Source: Actinomadura viridilutea
GTDB taxonomy: Bacteria > Actinomycetota > Actinomycetes > Streptosporangiales > Streptosporangiaceae
Length of the DNA stretch: 64,000 nt
Direction of reading: 5' to 3'
Assembly: GCA_003001795.1 (NCBI GenBank)
Contig: PVNI01000003.1
Location: forward strand, 434,001 to 498,000
The notes below the pieces were generated by a model. The model was not told the DNA's origin and did not search any database. It saw only the letters and a list, made by a program, of their open reading frames with translations. Each line of letters opens with the position of its first letter. Position 1 is the stretch's first letter. Position numbers and translations under genes: made by a program. Below are positions 24,819 to 33,353 of this stretch, one piece after another.

Positions 24819-25616
24819 TCAGGAGGTCGGCGCGCGGGGCGGGGTGATCGGGGTGCGGCCGCGGGCCAGCACCCAGACCATGGCGGCCAGCGCGGCCACC
24901 TGCAGCGGCCACCCCATGACGATCTTCGCGGCGCCCAGCAGGGCGCTCTGGTCGCCGTCGGCCAGGTAGATCGGGTACTGCACGGCCACCCGCAGCACGT
25001 TGGGCACCGCCAGCAGCCAGGTCAGCCGGGTGCACAGCCGGACCACGCCCGGGTCGGAGCGCCACCCGGTGGGGTCGCCGGTGACCGAGCCGATGATGAA
25101 CCCGACGACCGGCCAGCGCACCAGGATCGAGAAGATCATTCCGACCGCGTAGCCGGCGTTGAGCAGGATGCCCGGGATGAACGCGTCCTCGGCGCGTCCC
25201 GAGCGCAGCGCGAAGAACGCCGCGATGGCGATGCCGACGAGGCTGTTGAGCACGAACTGCGGCGTGGAGCGCTGCGCGATCCGCACGAGGAGCAGCAGCA
25301 CCGCCGCGCCGACCCCGACCGCGGCGGCGAGCCGGACGTCCTTGCCGATGACGTAGGCGGTGGTGAAGCCGATGGTGGGCACGGCGGCCTCGATCATGCC
25401 GCGGACGCCGCCCAGCGCCTTGGACAGCTGGGCCCGCACCGCCGCCTCGACCGTGTCGTGGGCGGCGTCCCCGCCGCGGCGCGCGTCGTCGTCGCGCCGC
25501 GGCGCGTCCCGTCCGGTCCGTTCGTCCGTATCGGTCAGGGCGGGCGTCCCCGCCCCGCCCTTCGCCCTCTCGTCGTCCGCGGCCACGCTGCCCCCGCTCG
25601 CCTCGCGCTCGTCCAC
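24819..25616 (-). CDS. DUF3159 family membrane protein
   Basis: About 265 residues. A charged N-terminal 60 residues rich in Asp/Arg are followed by five or six hydrophobic segments (MIEAAVPTIGFTTAYVIGKD; LAAAVGVGAAVLLLLVRIAQ; FVLNSLVGIAIAAFFALRSG). This is the Rv2693c-like family of unknown function, found beside OB-fold and TrkA genes. The GTG at 25616 has GAAGGGGG upstream. The GTG at 25646, overlapping the upstream stop as GTGA, would add ten residues and is equally possible. Confidence 0.85.
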   Translation of the reverse strand: MDEREASGGSVAADDERAKGGAGTPALTDTDERTGRDAPRRDDDARRGGDAAHDTVEAAVRAQLSKALGGVRGMIEAAVPTIGFTTAYVIGKDVRLAAAVGVGAAVLLLLVRIAQRSTPQFVLNSLVGIAIAAFFALRSGRAEDAFIPGILLNAGYAVGMIFSILVRWPVVGFIIGSVTGDPTGWRSDPGVVRLCTRLTWLLAVPNVLRVAVQYPIYLADGDQSALLGAAKIVMGWPLQVAALAAMVWVLARGRTPITPPRAPTS

Positions 25617-25642
25617 CGGGTCGCCCCCTTCCCGCGGCGCGG

Positions 25643-26068
25643 TCACGCGGACCCGCGCAGCTCGTAACGGGGGTTGAACATGACCTTGCGTCCGTCCTGC
25701 ACGCTCACCAGGCCCTCGGCGCGCAGCCGCCGCCCGGGGTCGATGCCGGCGATCTTGCGGCGCCCCAGCCAGACCAGGTTGATCACGTCGGTGCCGTCGT
25801 AGAGCTCGGCCTCCAGGGCCGGCGCTCCACCACGGGGCCGCAGGGTCACCGTACGTAGCGTACCCGCCACGCACGCGCGCTTGCGCGCGGCGCAGGCGGT
25901 GATGGGGGTGGCGCCCTCCGCCCCGCTGGTCTGCTGGAGCTCCTCGGCCTCCATCTCGGCCTTGCTCGAGGTCATGCGGCGGAGGAAGCGCCGCAGCCCG
26001 CCGCGGCCGCGGCCGGGTCGGGGCGTGCCACGCGTCTCGGTCTGCGGATGGGCCGGCACCTCGTCCAT
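25643..26068 (-). CDS. OB-fold nucleic-acid-binding domain protein
   Basis: About 141 residues, of the Rv2694c-like type. A basic linker (RRFLRRMTSSKAEMEAEELQ) precedes an OB-fold: CVAGTLRTVTLRP, LYDGTDVINLVWLGRRKIAG, IDPGRRLRAEGLVSV. By family it may bind nucleic acid; no function is established. An ATG at 26086 would add six residues, and neither start has a clear ribosome site. It overlaps or closely precedes the DUF3159 gene. Confidence 0.85.
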   Translation of the reverse strand: MDEVPAHPQTETRGTPRPGRGRGGLRRFLRRMTSSKAEMEAEELQQTSGAEGATPITACAARKRACVAGTLRTVTLRPRGGAPALEAELYDGTDVINLVWLGRRKIAGIDPGRRLRAEGLVSVQDGRKVMFNPRYELRGSA

Positions 26069-26336
26069 GTTCGAAGCGTAAGGCATCCAAGAAGGAAGTG
26101 TCGGACGACGGTGACGTTCTCGAAATCAGCGACAACTGGCGACAAGTCAGGCGGCGGTGCCGGGCGCGGCCCCGGCGCTCCCCTCCCGTCACCGAATTGA
26201 GACGCGCGATTTCGGCGGCCTCCCCCCTCCCGGGCCGCGCGGCGTCTACTTTCTCACCAGGGAACCTCACCCTCCGTAGGCGACGCGCCACGGAGGGGAC
26301 TCGCAGCGCATCCACGGCAGACGGTACGGGGACACG

Positions 26337-27590
26337 ATGCCGCACAGGGGCAACACACGGATTCCGAGGAACTGGACGGCCGCGATCGCGGCCGCGACGC
26401 TCACGGCCGCTCTCGCCGCCGTGTCCGCCTGCGGGGGCGGCGGCGACGGGACGGACGGCGCACGGGCCGGCCGCGCGTTCGGGGCGGCGACGCCGTCCGC
26501 CTCCCCGCCGATCCTGATCACGCCCGCGCACGGGGCGCGCGCGGTGCGGCCCGACAGCCGGGTCGTGGTCACCGCGCGCCGCGGCACGCTGCACCGCGTC
26601 GTCGTGCGCGCCGCCGACGGCACCCGCGCGCCCGGCCGCATGTCGTCGGACCGCCGCACCTGGCGGACGCGCTGGACGCTGCGTCCCGGCACCGTCTACA
26701 CCGTCGACTCCACCGGCGTCGAGCAGGGCAGGCCGACGGCCGCGACCGCCCGGTTCGCCACGCTGCGCCCGCAGGCCGCGTTCGGCGTCGCCGACGTCGC
26801 CCCGCGCCCGGGCGAGGTGGTGGGGGTCGGCATGCCGATCATCGTCACCTTCGACCGGCCGGTGGCCGACCGCGCGGCCGTGGAGCGTTCCCTGGAGCTG
26901 CGCATGAGCCGTCCCGTGGTCGGCGCGTGGCGCTGGCTGGACGGCCGCCGGGTGGTGTTCCGCCCCCGCCGGTTCTGGCCGACGGGCCAGCGGGTGAGGC
27001 TGATCGCGCACACCGCGGGCGTGCGGGCGGCGCCGGGCGTGTACGGGCGGGCGGACCGCGCGGTCGGCTTCCGGGTGGGCCCGGCCAGGATCAGCACCGT
27101 GGACGTGCCGCGGCACCGCATGACCGTGCGGGTGAACGGCCGTGTCGTGCGGTCGGTGGGGATCAGCGCGGGCAAGGGCGGCGCCCGCAAGTACACCACC
27201 ACCAGCGGCGTCCACCTGACCATGGGCAAGGCGGACCCGGTGATCATGTCGTCGGCGTGGATGGGCGTCACCGACCGCGACGACCCGCGCTATTACAAGA
27301 AGAAGGTGCGGCACGCGGTGCAGATCTCCGCCAGCGGGGAGTACGTCCACGCGGCCCCTTGGTCGGTGCGGGCGCAGGGACGGGAGAACGTCAGCCACGG
27401 CTGTGTGAACGCTTCACCGGAGTTCGCGCGCTGGTTCTTCGGGGAGACGCTGCGCGGGGACGTCGTCACCATCATCGGCACGAACCGTCCGCTGGAGTGG
27501 AACAACGGCTGGGGGTACTGGCAGCTGCCGTGGCGCGTGTGGCAGGCGGGCAGCGCGCTGAAGCGTCCCGTCCGGCCCGGCCGCCTGTGA
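26337..27590 (+). CDS. L,D-transpeptidase lipoprotein (Ig-like domains plus YkuD)
   Basis: 417 residues. The signal peptide ends in a lipobox-like AAVSAC (Cys32), so the protein is probably lipid-anchored outside the membrane. Two Ig-like domains occupy about residues 55-260. A YkuD catalytic domain follows, about 265-385, with active-site HAAPWS and NVSHGCVNAS (Cys nucleophile). A C-terminal WNNGWGYWQLPW tail is typical of actinobacterial enzymes. It makes 3-3 cross-links in peptidoglycan. The ATG at 26337 is preceded by a 250-nt promoter region. Confidence 0.93.
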   Translation: MPHRGNTRIPRNWTAAIAAATLTAALAAVSACGGGGDGTDGARAGRAFGAATPSASPPILITPAHGARAVRPDSRVVVTARRGTLHRVVVRAADGTRAPGRMSSDRRTWRTRWTLRPGTVYTVDSTGVEQGRPTAATARFATLRPQAAFGVADVAPRPGEVVGVGMPIIVTFDRPVADRAAVERSLELRMSRPVVGAWRWLDGRRVVFRPRRFWPTGQRVRLIAHTAGVRAAPGVYGRADRAVGFRVGPARISTVDVPRHRMTVRVNGRVVRSVGISAGKGGARKYTTTSGVHLTMGKADPVIMSSAWMGVTDRDDPRYYKKKVRHAVQISASGEYVHAAPWSVRAQGRENVSHGCVNASPEFARWFFGETLRGDVVTIIGTNRPLEWNNGWGYWQLPWRVWQAGSALKRPVRPGRL

Positions 27591-27594
27591 CGGC

Positions 27595-27624
27595 CCGCCG
27601 GTATCGACCGTCGTCGACCGGCGG
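27595..27624. terminator. hairpin between convergent genes
   Basis: CCGCCGGT (27595-27602) and ACCGGCGG (27617-27624) around a 14-nt loop that itself contains CGAC/GTCG. It sits 5 nt after the transpeptidase stop and 19 nt before the end of the DsbA-like gene. Confidence 0.5.
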
Positions 27625-27642
27625 CCTGTGCGGCCCTCGCCG

Positions 27643-28473
27643 TCACCGGGCGGCGCGGGCCTTCTCGATGGCCTGCTCGAACGCCGACAGCGGCTGCGCG
27701 CCGAAGAACGGCTCCCCGTTGATCAGGAACGCCGGGGTGCCGGGGACGCCGAGCCGCTGCCCGAACGCGAAGTCGTCGCGGACCGCGCCGCGCACCTCGC
27801 GGGACCGGCGGTCGGCGTCGAAGCGCGCCACGTCGAGCCCGGCGCGGCGGGCGACGTCGCGCAGGAACGCGTCGTCGATCCGGCCGCTGTTCATGCGGCG
27901 GGGCTGCCGCGCGTACAGGGCGTCGTGGAACTCCCAGAAGCGGCCCTGCCGGGCGGCCGCGCGGGCCGCCTCCGCGGCCCGCACCGACTCTTTGCCGAAC
28001 GTCGGGAAGTCGCGCCAGATCAGCCGCACCACCCCCGTGTCGATGTAGCGGCGGGTCAGCTCCGGCTGGATCTTGCGGGCGAACGTGCCGCACTTGGGGC
28101 ACTGGAAGTCGCCGAACTCCTCGATCGTGACGGGGGCGCGGTCGCTGCCCTTGAACAGGGCCGGGTCGGCGGGCGGCGGCGTGGGCCCGATCCAGGTGAC
28201 GGTCGGCGTGGGGGTGGGGCTGGGGGACGAGGGCGCCTCCACCTCGGGGATGCCGCCCTGCCCGCCGGCGCGGTCGTCGGCCGTCCGGTCCTTGTCGCGG
28301 GTCAGCGCCGCGAACGCCATGACCGCCAGCACGGCGACGGCGGCGACGACGGCCGCCGCGGTGCGGGTCCGCCCGCCGAACCGGCGTGCGAGCGGTCCGC
28401 GGCGCCGCTCGTCCTGGTCGTCGCGCGTCCCGCCCTCGATCACGTCCGCGGGCTCGTCACCGCCGTGCGGCAC
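27643..28473 (-). CDS. membrane-anchored DsbA-family thioredoxin-like protein
   Basis: 276 residues. A cytoplasmic N-terminus of about 35 residues is followed by one transmembrane anchor (TAAAVVAAVAVLAVMAFAAL), a Pro/Thr linker and a DsbA-like domain with active site FQCPKC and cis-Pro loop VPGTPAFLINGEPF. It acts as an extracytoplasmic thiol-disulfide oxidoreductase. The GTG at 28473 has GAGGGGAGG six bases upstream; a longer frame to 28566 lacks support. It is convergent with the transpeptidase and divergent from the CBS gene. Confidence 0.93.
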   Translation of the reverse strand: MPHGGDEPADVIEGGTRDDQDERRRGPLARRFGGRTRTAAAVVAAVAVLAVMAFAALTRDKDRTADDRAGGQGGIPEVEAPSSPSPTPTPTVTWIGPTPPPADPALFKGSDRAPVTIEEFGDFQCPKCGTFARKIQPELTRRYIDTGVVRLIWRDFPTFGKESVRAAEAARAAARQGRFWEFHDALYARQPRRMNSGRIDDAFLRDVARRAGLDVARFDADRRSREVRGAVRDDFAFGQRLGVPGTPAFLINGEPFFGAQPLSAFEQAIEKARAAR

Positions 28474-28666
28474 CGGACGCCTCCCCTCTCGTCGCCGTGA
28501 CCGGCCCGGGGATTCCCCGGGCGCCTCCCAGTCTGGGCGATCGGAACGCCGCGCGCCGCAGGCCACGCCGGGTCCGCGGCGGCCGCCGTCGCGACGCCCT
28601 CGGGAACGGCGTCTCGAACGGCGCCGGGGGTCGTCGTCCCGGGCGGACAGGAGTAGCGTCCACGGT

Positions 28667-29134
28667 GTGCAGGCTCATCAACTGGCCAGGCCCTACCCCG
28701 TCACCCGGTTGGACGGTGACGCGCTCGAGGCCGCGCGCATGCTGGCGGAGCAGCGGCTCCCCGGCCTGATCGTGGTGGACGAGGACGAGCATCCGGTCGC
28801 GGTGCTGCCCGGGTCGCAGATCCTGCGGTTCGTCGTGCCGCGCTACGTCCAGGACGACCCGGCGCTCGCCCGCGTGTTCGACGAGGACCACGCCGACCGC
28901 ATGTGCCAGCGGCTCGGCGGACGGAAGGTGCGGGACGTGCTCGTGCCCGAGCAGGCGCCGCCCCTGCCCGTGGTGCCCGGCGACGCGCAGGCGATGGAGA
29001 TCGCCGCGCTCATGGCCGACGCGCACTCCCCGGTGGTGGCGGTCGTGGACGAGGCCGGGCCCGGGCGGCCGCGCATCGTCGGCGCGATCACCGTGGCCGA
29101 TCTGCTCGGCCGGCTGCTGCCCGCGCCCGCCTGA
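28667..29134 (+). CDS. CBS-domain protein
   Basis: 155 residues forming a pair of CBS motifs, about residues 8-55 (DALEAARMLAEQRLPGLIVV) and 90-150 (RKVRDVLVPE; MEIAALMADAHSPVVAVVDE). CBS pairs bind adenosine nucleotides and regulate partner enzymes or transporters. No catalytic domain is attached and no obvious partner is adjacent. The GTG at 28667 is the best in-frame start; GGAG lies about 15 nt upstream. Confidence 0.85.
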   Translation: MQAHQLARPYPVTRLDGDALEAARMLAEQRLPGLIVVDEDEHPVAVLPGSQILRFVVPRYVQDDPALARVFDEDHADRMCQRLGGRKVRDVLVPEQAPPLPVVPGDAQAMEIAALMADAHSPVVAVVDEAGPGRPRIVGAITVADLLGRLLPAPA

Positions 29135-29229
29135 CGCGGGACGTCTGATCGGCGCGACGAACGGACCGCGCCGACGGCCCCGTCCCCGGCGCGCCGGGCG
29201 CGCGGCGGGGACGGGGACGACGGGCCGGG

Positions 29230-30072
29230 TCAGCGCACTTCGGTGATCTCCGGGCCGCGCTCGAAGGGGTTGAAGGTCTCCTTCTTCTCCTCTTCCTGCT
29301 GCTGCTCCTGCGCGTCGGCCTCGTGGAACTCCTTGGGGACCCGCAGTTCGAGCAGCTCGCGCGGCGGCATGGGGTGCTCGCCGCGGATGACGACCACGTT
29401 GCGCAGCACGTCCTCCAGGACCTGCCACTGCTCCTCGTCCTGCACCGCGGCGCCCTGCACCACGGCCTGCAGGAACCAGCGCGGCCCGTCGACGCCGATG
29501 AAGCGGATCAGCTGCGGCGCCCAGCCCTGGTCGATGAACTCCTGGGGGATCTGCTCGCGCACCTCCTGCGGCATCTCCGCCAGGATCTCCTCGGTGAGCG
29601 GGGCGGGCACCATGGCCACCATCTCCGGACCGAACGGGCCCTCGCCCTCCTGGACCTGGCCGCCCGCCTGCTCCTGGATGTCCTTGGCGGTCTCACGGCG
29701 CACGTCGTCCCAGATGCCGCTGCGCTTGGGCGCGGCGAACGCCTGGAGCTGCATGGCGCTCTGGCCGTGCTGGACGAGCACCGCGACCGGCCGCGCGTCC
29801 AGCGGGTTGCCCTGCTCGTCGACCTGCGTCGCCTCGAAGTTCACCTGGAAGCCCAGCCCCGGCGCGACGGGGACCAGCAGGGACCCGAAGTCCAGGCGCT
29901 GCATCTCGGGGTAGGAGTCCTCGGAGTCCCACGGCCCGCCCTTGGACGGGGTCGCCTGCGCGGGAGCCTCGGTCTCGGTCTCGGCGTCCGCCGCCTCCGC
30001 CCGCTCGTCGACCGTCCGCTCGGGCTCCTCGGCGGGCTTGTCGTCCTGCCGGCGACGACGTCCAAAAGCCAC
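29230..30072 (-). CDS. DUF3710 domain protein
   Basis: 280 residues, of the Rv2696c type. A charged N-terminus (AFGRRRRQDDKPAEE) and acidic linker precede the conserved core YPEMQRLDFGSLLVP, WDDVRRETAKDI and IRFIGVDGPRWFLQAVVQGA. The end is Gln/Glu-rich. The function is not established. A GTG start with AAGGAG upstream is clear. It begins 3 nt after the dut stop codon, so dut and this gene form one operon. Confidence 0.9.
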   Translation of the reverse strand: MAFGRRRRQDDKPAEEPERTVDERAEAADAETETEAPAQATPSKGGPWDSEDSYPEMQRLDFGSLLVPVAPGLGFQVNFEATQVDEQGNPLDARPVAVLVQHGQSAMQLQAFAAPKRSGIWDDVRRETAKDIQEQAGGQVQEGEGPFGPEMVAMVPAPLTEEILAEMPQEVREQIPQEFIDQGWAPQLIRFIGVDGPRWFLQAVVQGAAVQDEEQWQVLEDVLRNVVVIRGEHPMPPRELLELRVPKEFHEADAQEQQQEEEKKETFNPFERGPEITEVR

Positions 30073-30075
30073 GAC

Positions 30076-30549
30076 TCACGCTCCTTCGTTAGCGTACCGA
30101 TTGTCCGCGAACCCGCCCGTAGAGCCGAAACCGTTGTCCCCGCGGGCGGACCCGGGAAGCTGAGCGACCTCGTGGAAGACCGCGTGTTCGACCCGCTGCA
30201 CGACCATCTGCGCGATGCGGTCGCCGCGCCGCAGGCGGACGGTGGTGCGGGGGTCGGTGTTCAGCAGGGTCACCTTGATCTCACCGCGATAGCCGGCATC
30301 GACCGTACCCGGTGCGTTCACAATGGTCACCCCCAACCTAGCGCCCAAACCGGATCGCGGGTGAATGAACGCGGCATAGCCGTCCGGCAGCGCGATCGCC
30401 ATGCCGGTGGGCACCACGGCCCGCTCCCCGGGCGGCAGCTCGACGTCGACGGCGGCGACGAGGTCGGCGCCGGCGTCGCCGGGATGGGCGTACCTGGGCA
30501 GCGGCAGGTCGGGGTCGAGCCGCCGGATGAGCACGTCCACCTTGCTCAC
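30076..30549 (-). CDS. dut: dUTP diphosphatase
   Basis: 157 residues. The trimeric dUTPase motifs are in order: [11 protein letters not shown] (motif 1), PRSGLG (motif 2), [14 protein letters not shown] (motif 3, catalytic Asp), [10 protein letters not shown] (motif 4) and the C-terminal [10 protein letters not shown] (motif 5). It hydrolyses dUTP to dUMP and pyrophosphate. The GTG at 30549 is preceded by GAGGTGAC. It is followed directly by the DUF3710 gene, as in mycobacteria. Confidence 0.97.
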   Translation of the reverse strand: MSKVDVLIRRLDPDLPLPRYAHPGDAGADLVAAVDVELPPGERAVVPTGMAIALPDGYAAFIHPRSGLGARLGVTIVNAPGTVDAGYRGEIKVTLLNTDPRTTVRLRRGDRIAQMVVQRVEHAVFHEVAQLPGSARGDNGFGSTGGFADNRYANEGA

Positions 30550-30786
30550 GAAGTCACCTCGCTGGTCGGGTCGGCACCGCCCGCCGCCACGGCGGCGGCG
30601 GCGCGTCGAGCCTACCCAGGGCGGCGCGGTGAACGGTGCCGGAGCACGCCGCTCCGTCGGCGCCCGGAAGGACTTTACCCGCCTCCTGATCATCACTTCC
30701 GCCGCCATTGCACCGTCTGGACCTCGGAACGCGTAGTGTCGCTTTCGCCGCAATCCCCCGCCGGTGATCGCGGGAGAGGGGGAAGC

Positions 30787-31494
30787 GTGAGGCGACAGGT
30801 CGTCGTCCACCGGTCGCTCGACGGCGTCCGGGTCCGGCTGTCCGGTCGGCACGACCTGGGCGGCCCGGTCACCTCGGTGGCGCGGATCGCCGTCGCCGGA
30901 CGGCTGCACGAGATCTCCTCCGGCGCCCGCGCCGACGCGTCGGCCTGGGCGGAGGACATCGGCGTGCGCCGCCTCGACCAGGAGTTCCGCATCCACGGCG
31001 GACGGCTGCGCACCGGCCGCGCCGTCTCCGTCGCCCCGGGCACCGGGGTGCGCGAGCCGGTGCTGGCGGCGATCTGGGAAGGCCGCCGCCACGCGGTGTT
31101 CACGCACCTGTACCACGCCCGTCCCGCCGACGCGGTGGCGTTCTTCGGCGCCCTGCGGCTCACCGAGCACGACGACGGGATCACCGTGGGGCACGGGGCG
31201 GACGCGCCGTCCCGCTCCGCCTCCGCCCTGACCGAGACCGCCCTGGTCAAGGAGGTCCCGGGGCTGGGGCTGCTGGAGATCAGCGCGTTGGACGCGCGGT
31301 CGCGGCGCCTTCTGCCGCCGTGGCGGGGCGCCGCCGTGGCGGGCGGCGAGCTGTTCCAGGACACCGTGCCCGGGCAGGGCCCGTACTTCCTGCTGGCGCT
31401 GCGGTCGCTGCTGGTCACGGTGCTGCCCGAGGAGGGCCTGGCGGAGCGGGTCCCCGAGCGGCTGTCCGGACTGGCGATCGAGGCGGTGGCGTGA
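30787..31494 (+). CDS. hypothetical protein heading a Mau-like redox operon
   Basis: 235 residues, GTG start with GAGAGGGGGAAGC directly upstream. No signal peptide or transmembrane segment is obvious. Segments such as [40 protein letters not shown] and [20 protein letters not shown] look folded, but I do not recognise the family. Its TGA overlaps the ATG of the MauE-like gene, so it is the first gene of a coupled run of six (30787-33929). It occupies the position where a dehydrogenase heavy chain would be in a true mau operon, but it is too short for one and has no visible propeller repeats. Confidence 0.75.
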   Translation: MRRQVVVHRSLDGVRVRLSGRHDLGGPVTSVARIAVAGRLHEISSGARADASAWAEDIGVRRLDQEFRIHGGRLRTGRAVSVAPGTGVREPVLAAIWEGRRHAVFTHLYHARPADAVAFFGALRLTEHDDGITVGHGADAPSRSASALTETALVKEVPGLGLLEISALDARSRRLLPPWRGAAVAGGELFQDTVPGQGPYFLLALRSLLVTVLPEEGLAERVPERLSGLAIEAVA

Positions 31495-32036
31495 TGGCCG
31501 CGCTGCCGGCCGGGATCGCGGCGGTCGCCGTCCCGACGGTGCTGCTCGGCTCGCTGTGGGGCCATGTGCGGCGCCCTGGAGTGCTCGTCGCGGCGGTTCG
31601 GGCGCACGGCGTGGTGCCCGCCCCCTTGGTGCGGCCCGTCGCGGCGCTGGCGGTGGCGGCCGAGGCGGTCGCCGGAGGCTGGGCGGCGGCGGGGCTGCTG
31701 ACGGGCCGGGACGACTCGCTGCGCATGTGCCTCGCGCTCGCGGCCGTCCTGCTGGCCGCCTACGCCCTCTACGGGGCCCATGTGGTGAGAACGCGGCCGC
31801 GTGCGGTGCCCTGCGGCTGCGGCGGCGACGCCGCCACGCCCATGACCGGCTGGGTCGCCGCGCGCGCGGGCGCGCTGGCGGGCCTGGCGCTGGCCGGGGC
31901 CGCCTGGGGGCCGCCCGCCGCCCGGTCTCCCGCCGAGTCGCTGATCGTCATCGCCATGGGCGTGGTGGTCGCGGTTCTGCTGTGGTGCCTGCCGCTCGCC
32001 ATGGCGCAGGAGCGGGAGAGGAGCCCGGCGCGATGA
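31494..32036 (+). CDS. MauE/DoxX-like redox-associated membrane protein
   Basis: 180 residues with four or five transmembrane helices. After the third helix comes [11 protein letters not shown], resembling the cytoplasm- or periplasm-facing CGC motif of MauE/DoxD-type proteins. In mau operons MauE works with MauD in disulfide formation in the secreted light chain. The same job is inferred here from the adjacent thioredoxin-like gene and the Cys-rich exported protein. It is coupled on both sides by overlaps. Confidence 0.8.
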   Translation: MAALPAGIAAVAVPTVLLGSLWGHVRRPGVLVAAVRAHGVVPAPLVRPVAALAVAAEAVAGGWAAAGLLTGRDDSLRMCLALAAVLLAAYALYGAHVVRTRPRAVPCGCGGDAATPMTGWVAARAGALAGLALAGAAWGPPAARSPAESLIVIAMGVVVAVLLWCLPLAMAQERERSPAR

Positions 32037-32551
32037 GTTTCCAGACAAGTGCGCTGCTGGTGACGTGGGCGGTGCTGCTTCTGCTGGCCCTGGTGGTGGC
32101 GGGGCTCGTCCGGCAGGTCCACGCGCTGGGCCAGGGCGTGCCGCGGCCCGTGCCGCTCGGCCCCGCCCCGGGGTCGCCCGCGCCCGCGTTCGACCGCCTC
32201 GGCCCCGCCCCGGGGTCGCCCGCGCCCGCGTTCGACCGCCTCGGCCCCGGCCTGCTGCTGTTCCTCGACCGCGACTGCGGCGTGTGCATGGAGGTCCTGG
32301 CGGCCGCCGGAACGCTCGGCGGGCCGGTGCGGGCGGTCTTCTCCGGCCCGGCGCCGGCGGAGGCCGCGGCCGCCGATTCGGCCGCGCTGACCGTGCTGGC
32401 CGAGGAGCGCGACGGGCTGTTCGCCGCGTACCGGATCCCCGCGACGCCGTTCGCGGTGGTCGTGGACGACACCGGTCGCGTGCGCGCCGCCGAGCCCGTG
32501 GGCTCCCCCGACGCCCTGCGGGAGCTGGCGGCGCTGGAGGCGGCGCGTTGA
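32033..32551 (+). CDS. MauD-like membrane-anchored thioredoxin-fold protein
   Basis: 172 residues. One N-terminal transmembrane helix (LLVTWAVLLLLALVVAGLV) is followed by a Pro-rich linker containing a perfect 14-residue duplication, GPAPGSPAPAFDRL twice. A thioredoxin-like domain then carries CxxC in LFLDRDCGVCMEV and a cis-Pro-like IPATPFAVVVDD. The layout matches MauD/TlpA-type thiol-disulfide proteins facing the outside. The ATG overlaps the MauE-like stop (ATGA), and its stop overlaps the next TTG (TTGA). Confidence 0.82.
   Translation: MSFQTSALLVTWAVLLLLALVVAGLVRQVHALGQGVPRPVPLGPAPGSPAPAFDRLGPAPGSPAPAFDRLGPGLLLFLDRDCGVCMEVLAAAGTLGGPVRAVFSGPAPAEAAAADSAALTVLAEERDGLFAAYRIPATPFAVVVDDTGRVRAAEPVGSPDALRELAALEAAR
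32156..32239 (+). repeat. 2 x 42-bp in-frame tandem duplication
   Basis: Two identical 42-bp units (32156-32197 and 32198-32239), each starting CTCGGCCCCGCCCCGGGGTC, lie in the linker of the MauD-like gene. A third partial copy (CTCGGCCCCGG) follows. The duplication preserves frame and lengthens the linker by 14 residues. Confidence 0.9.
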
Positions 32552-33174
32552 TCACTCTGGCGGATGTCCCTCCCCTGCGCGGGCCGCGACCGCCGGGCGC
32601 CGAACGCGTCCGCCGCCGGGGGCGCGGCGGGCGCCTGCCGCGGATCGGACGGCGCGGGCTGCTGGCGGGGCTGGCCGCCGCCGGGGCGACCGCCGGGCTG
32701 AACCTGCTCGGCGTGTTCCCGCCCGCGCGGCAGGCCCTGGCCGCGGGGTTCCGCCTGACGGGGAACTACGACGTCTATCCGCGCTGCCCCTCGTATGCGC
32801 GCGACCACAACTGCTCCCCCGGGTGCGGACCGAGCCTGGTGTGCTCGGACTGCTGTCGCACCAGCGGCAAGCACAAGGGGTTCCACAAGTCGGGCGCGTC
32901 CCACCCGGGCAAGTACAAGCTGCGTCCCAACCAATGCCGCAGCGGCGGCTACGACGCCTGGCTGTGGGCGTACGCCGGCAAGTGCGGCAAATGCACCCGC
33001 GGTGTCACCTGGCGCTGCCACGACGGCTGGAAGAAGTCCAAGCGCGGCAATTGGTACAAGACCATCTGCCGTAAGGCGGTGTCCTGCCGCACCGCCCTGT
33101 CCCCGCAGCACGTCCCCGTTCCCGACATGGACATCGACATCGCCCCGGACGTGTTCGGCGGAGGCAAGAAATGA
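32548..33174 (+). CDS. Tat-signal Cys-rich secreted protein (12 cysteines)
   Basis: 208 residues. An N-terminal twin-Arg motif and hydrophobic stretch (IGRRGLLAGLAAAGATAG) end near ARQALAA, so export of a folded protein by Tat is likely. The mature part of about 130 residues has 12 Cys (patterns CSPGC, CSDCC, KCGKC), many Lys/Arg and Trp residues (DAWLWAYAGKCGKC), then an acidic tail DMDIDIAPD. Twelve Cys is also the number in methylamine dehydrogenase light chain (six disulfides), but the spacing differs and I cannot claim homology. The TTG start is inferred from a TTGA overlap. Confidence 0.78.
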   Translation: MITLADVPPLRGPRPPGAERVRRRGRGGRLPRIGRRGLLAGLAAAGATAGLNLLGVFPPARQALAAGFRLTGNYDVYPRCPSYARDHNCSPGCGPSLVCSDCCRTSGKHKGFHKSGASHPGKYKLRPNQCRSGGYDAWLWAYAGKCGKCTRGVTWRCHDGWKKSKRGNWYKTICRKAVSCRTALSPQHVPVPDMDIDIAPDVFGGGKK

Positions 33175-33353
33175 GGGCGGCCGCGCCCGGCCCGCGCGCC
33201 GCCGGGCGGCTGCGCCGCGCGCTGACCGAGCCGCTGCTCCCGGTGGCCGCGCCGGCGCTGCTCGCGGTGGCCGCGGCGGCGAGGGACGCGACCGTCCTGT
33301 GCTGGGCGTCGGTGGGGGCGCTGGCCGGGTACGCATTGTCGGGCTCGGTTTGA
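33171..33353 (+). CDS. small hydrophobic protein in the Mau-like operon
   Basis: 60 residues: a basic N-terminus and two hydrophobic stretches (LLPVAAPALLAVAAAA; LCWASVGALAGYALSG). Its ATG overlaps the Cys-rich gene stop (ATGA), and its TGA overlaps a following TTG (TTGA). It is probably a membrane peptide of the same operon. No family is recognised. It could be the N-terminal part of a longer membrane protein if the downstream gene was once fused. Confidence 0.55.
   Translation: MRAAAPGPRAAGRLRRALTEPLLPVAAPALLAVAAAARDATVLCWASVGALAGYALSGSV

Noticed and set aside
32548-33174. Direct assignment of the 12-Cys protein as methylamine dehydrogenase light chain
   Set aside because: The Cys number matches but the spacing and the Trp environment do not obviously align, and no heavy-chain gene is present.
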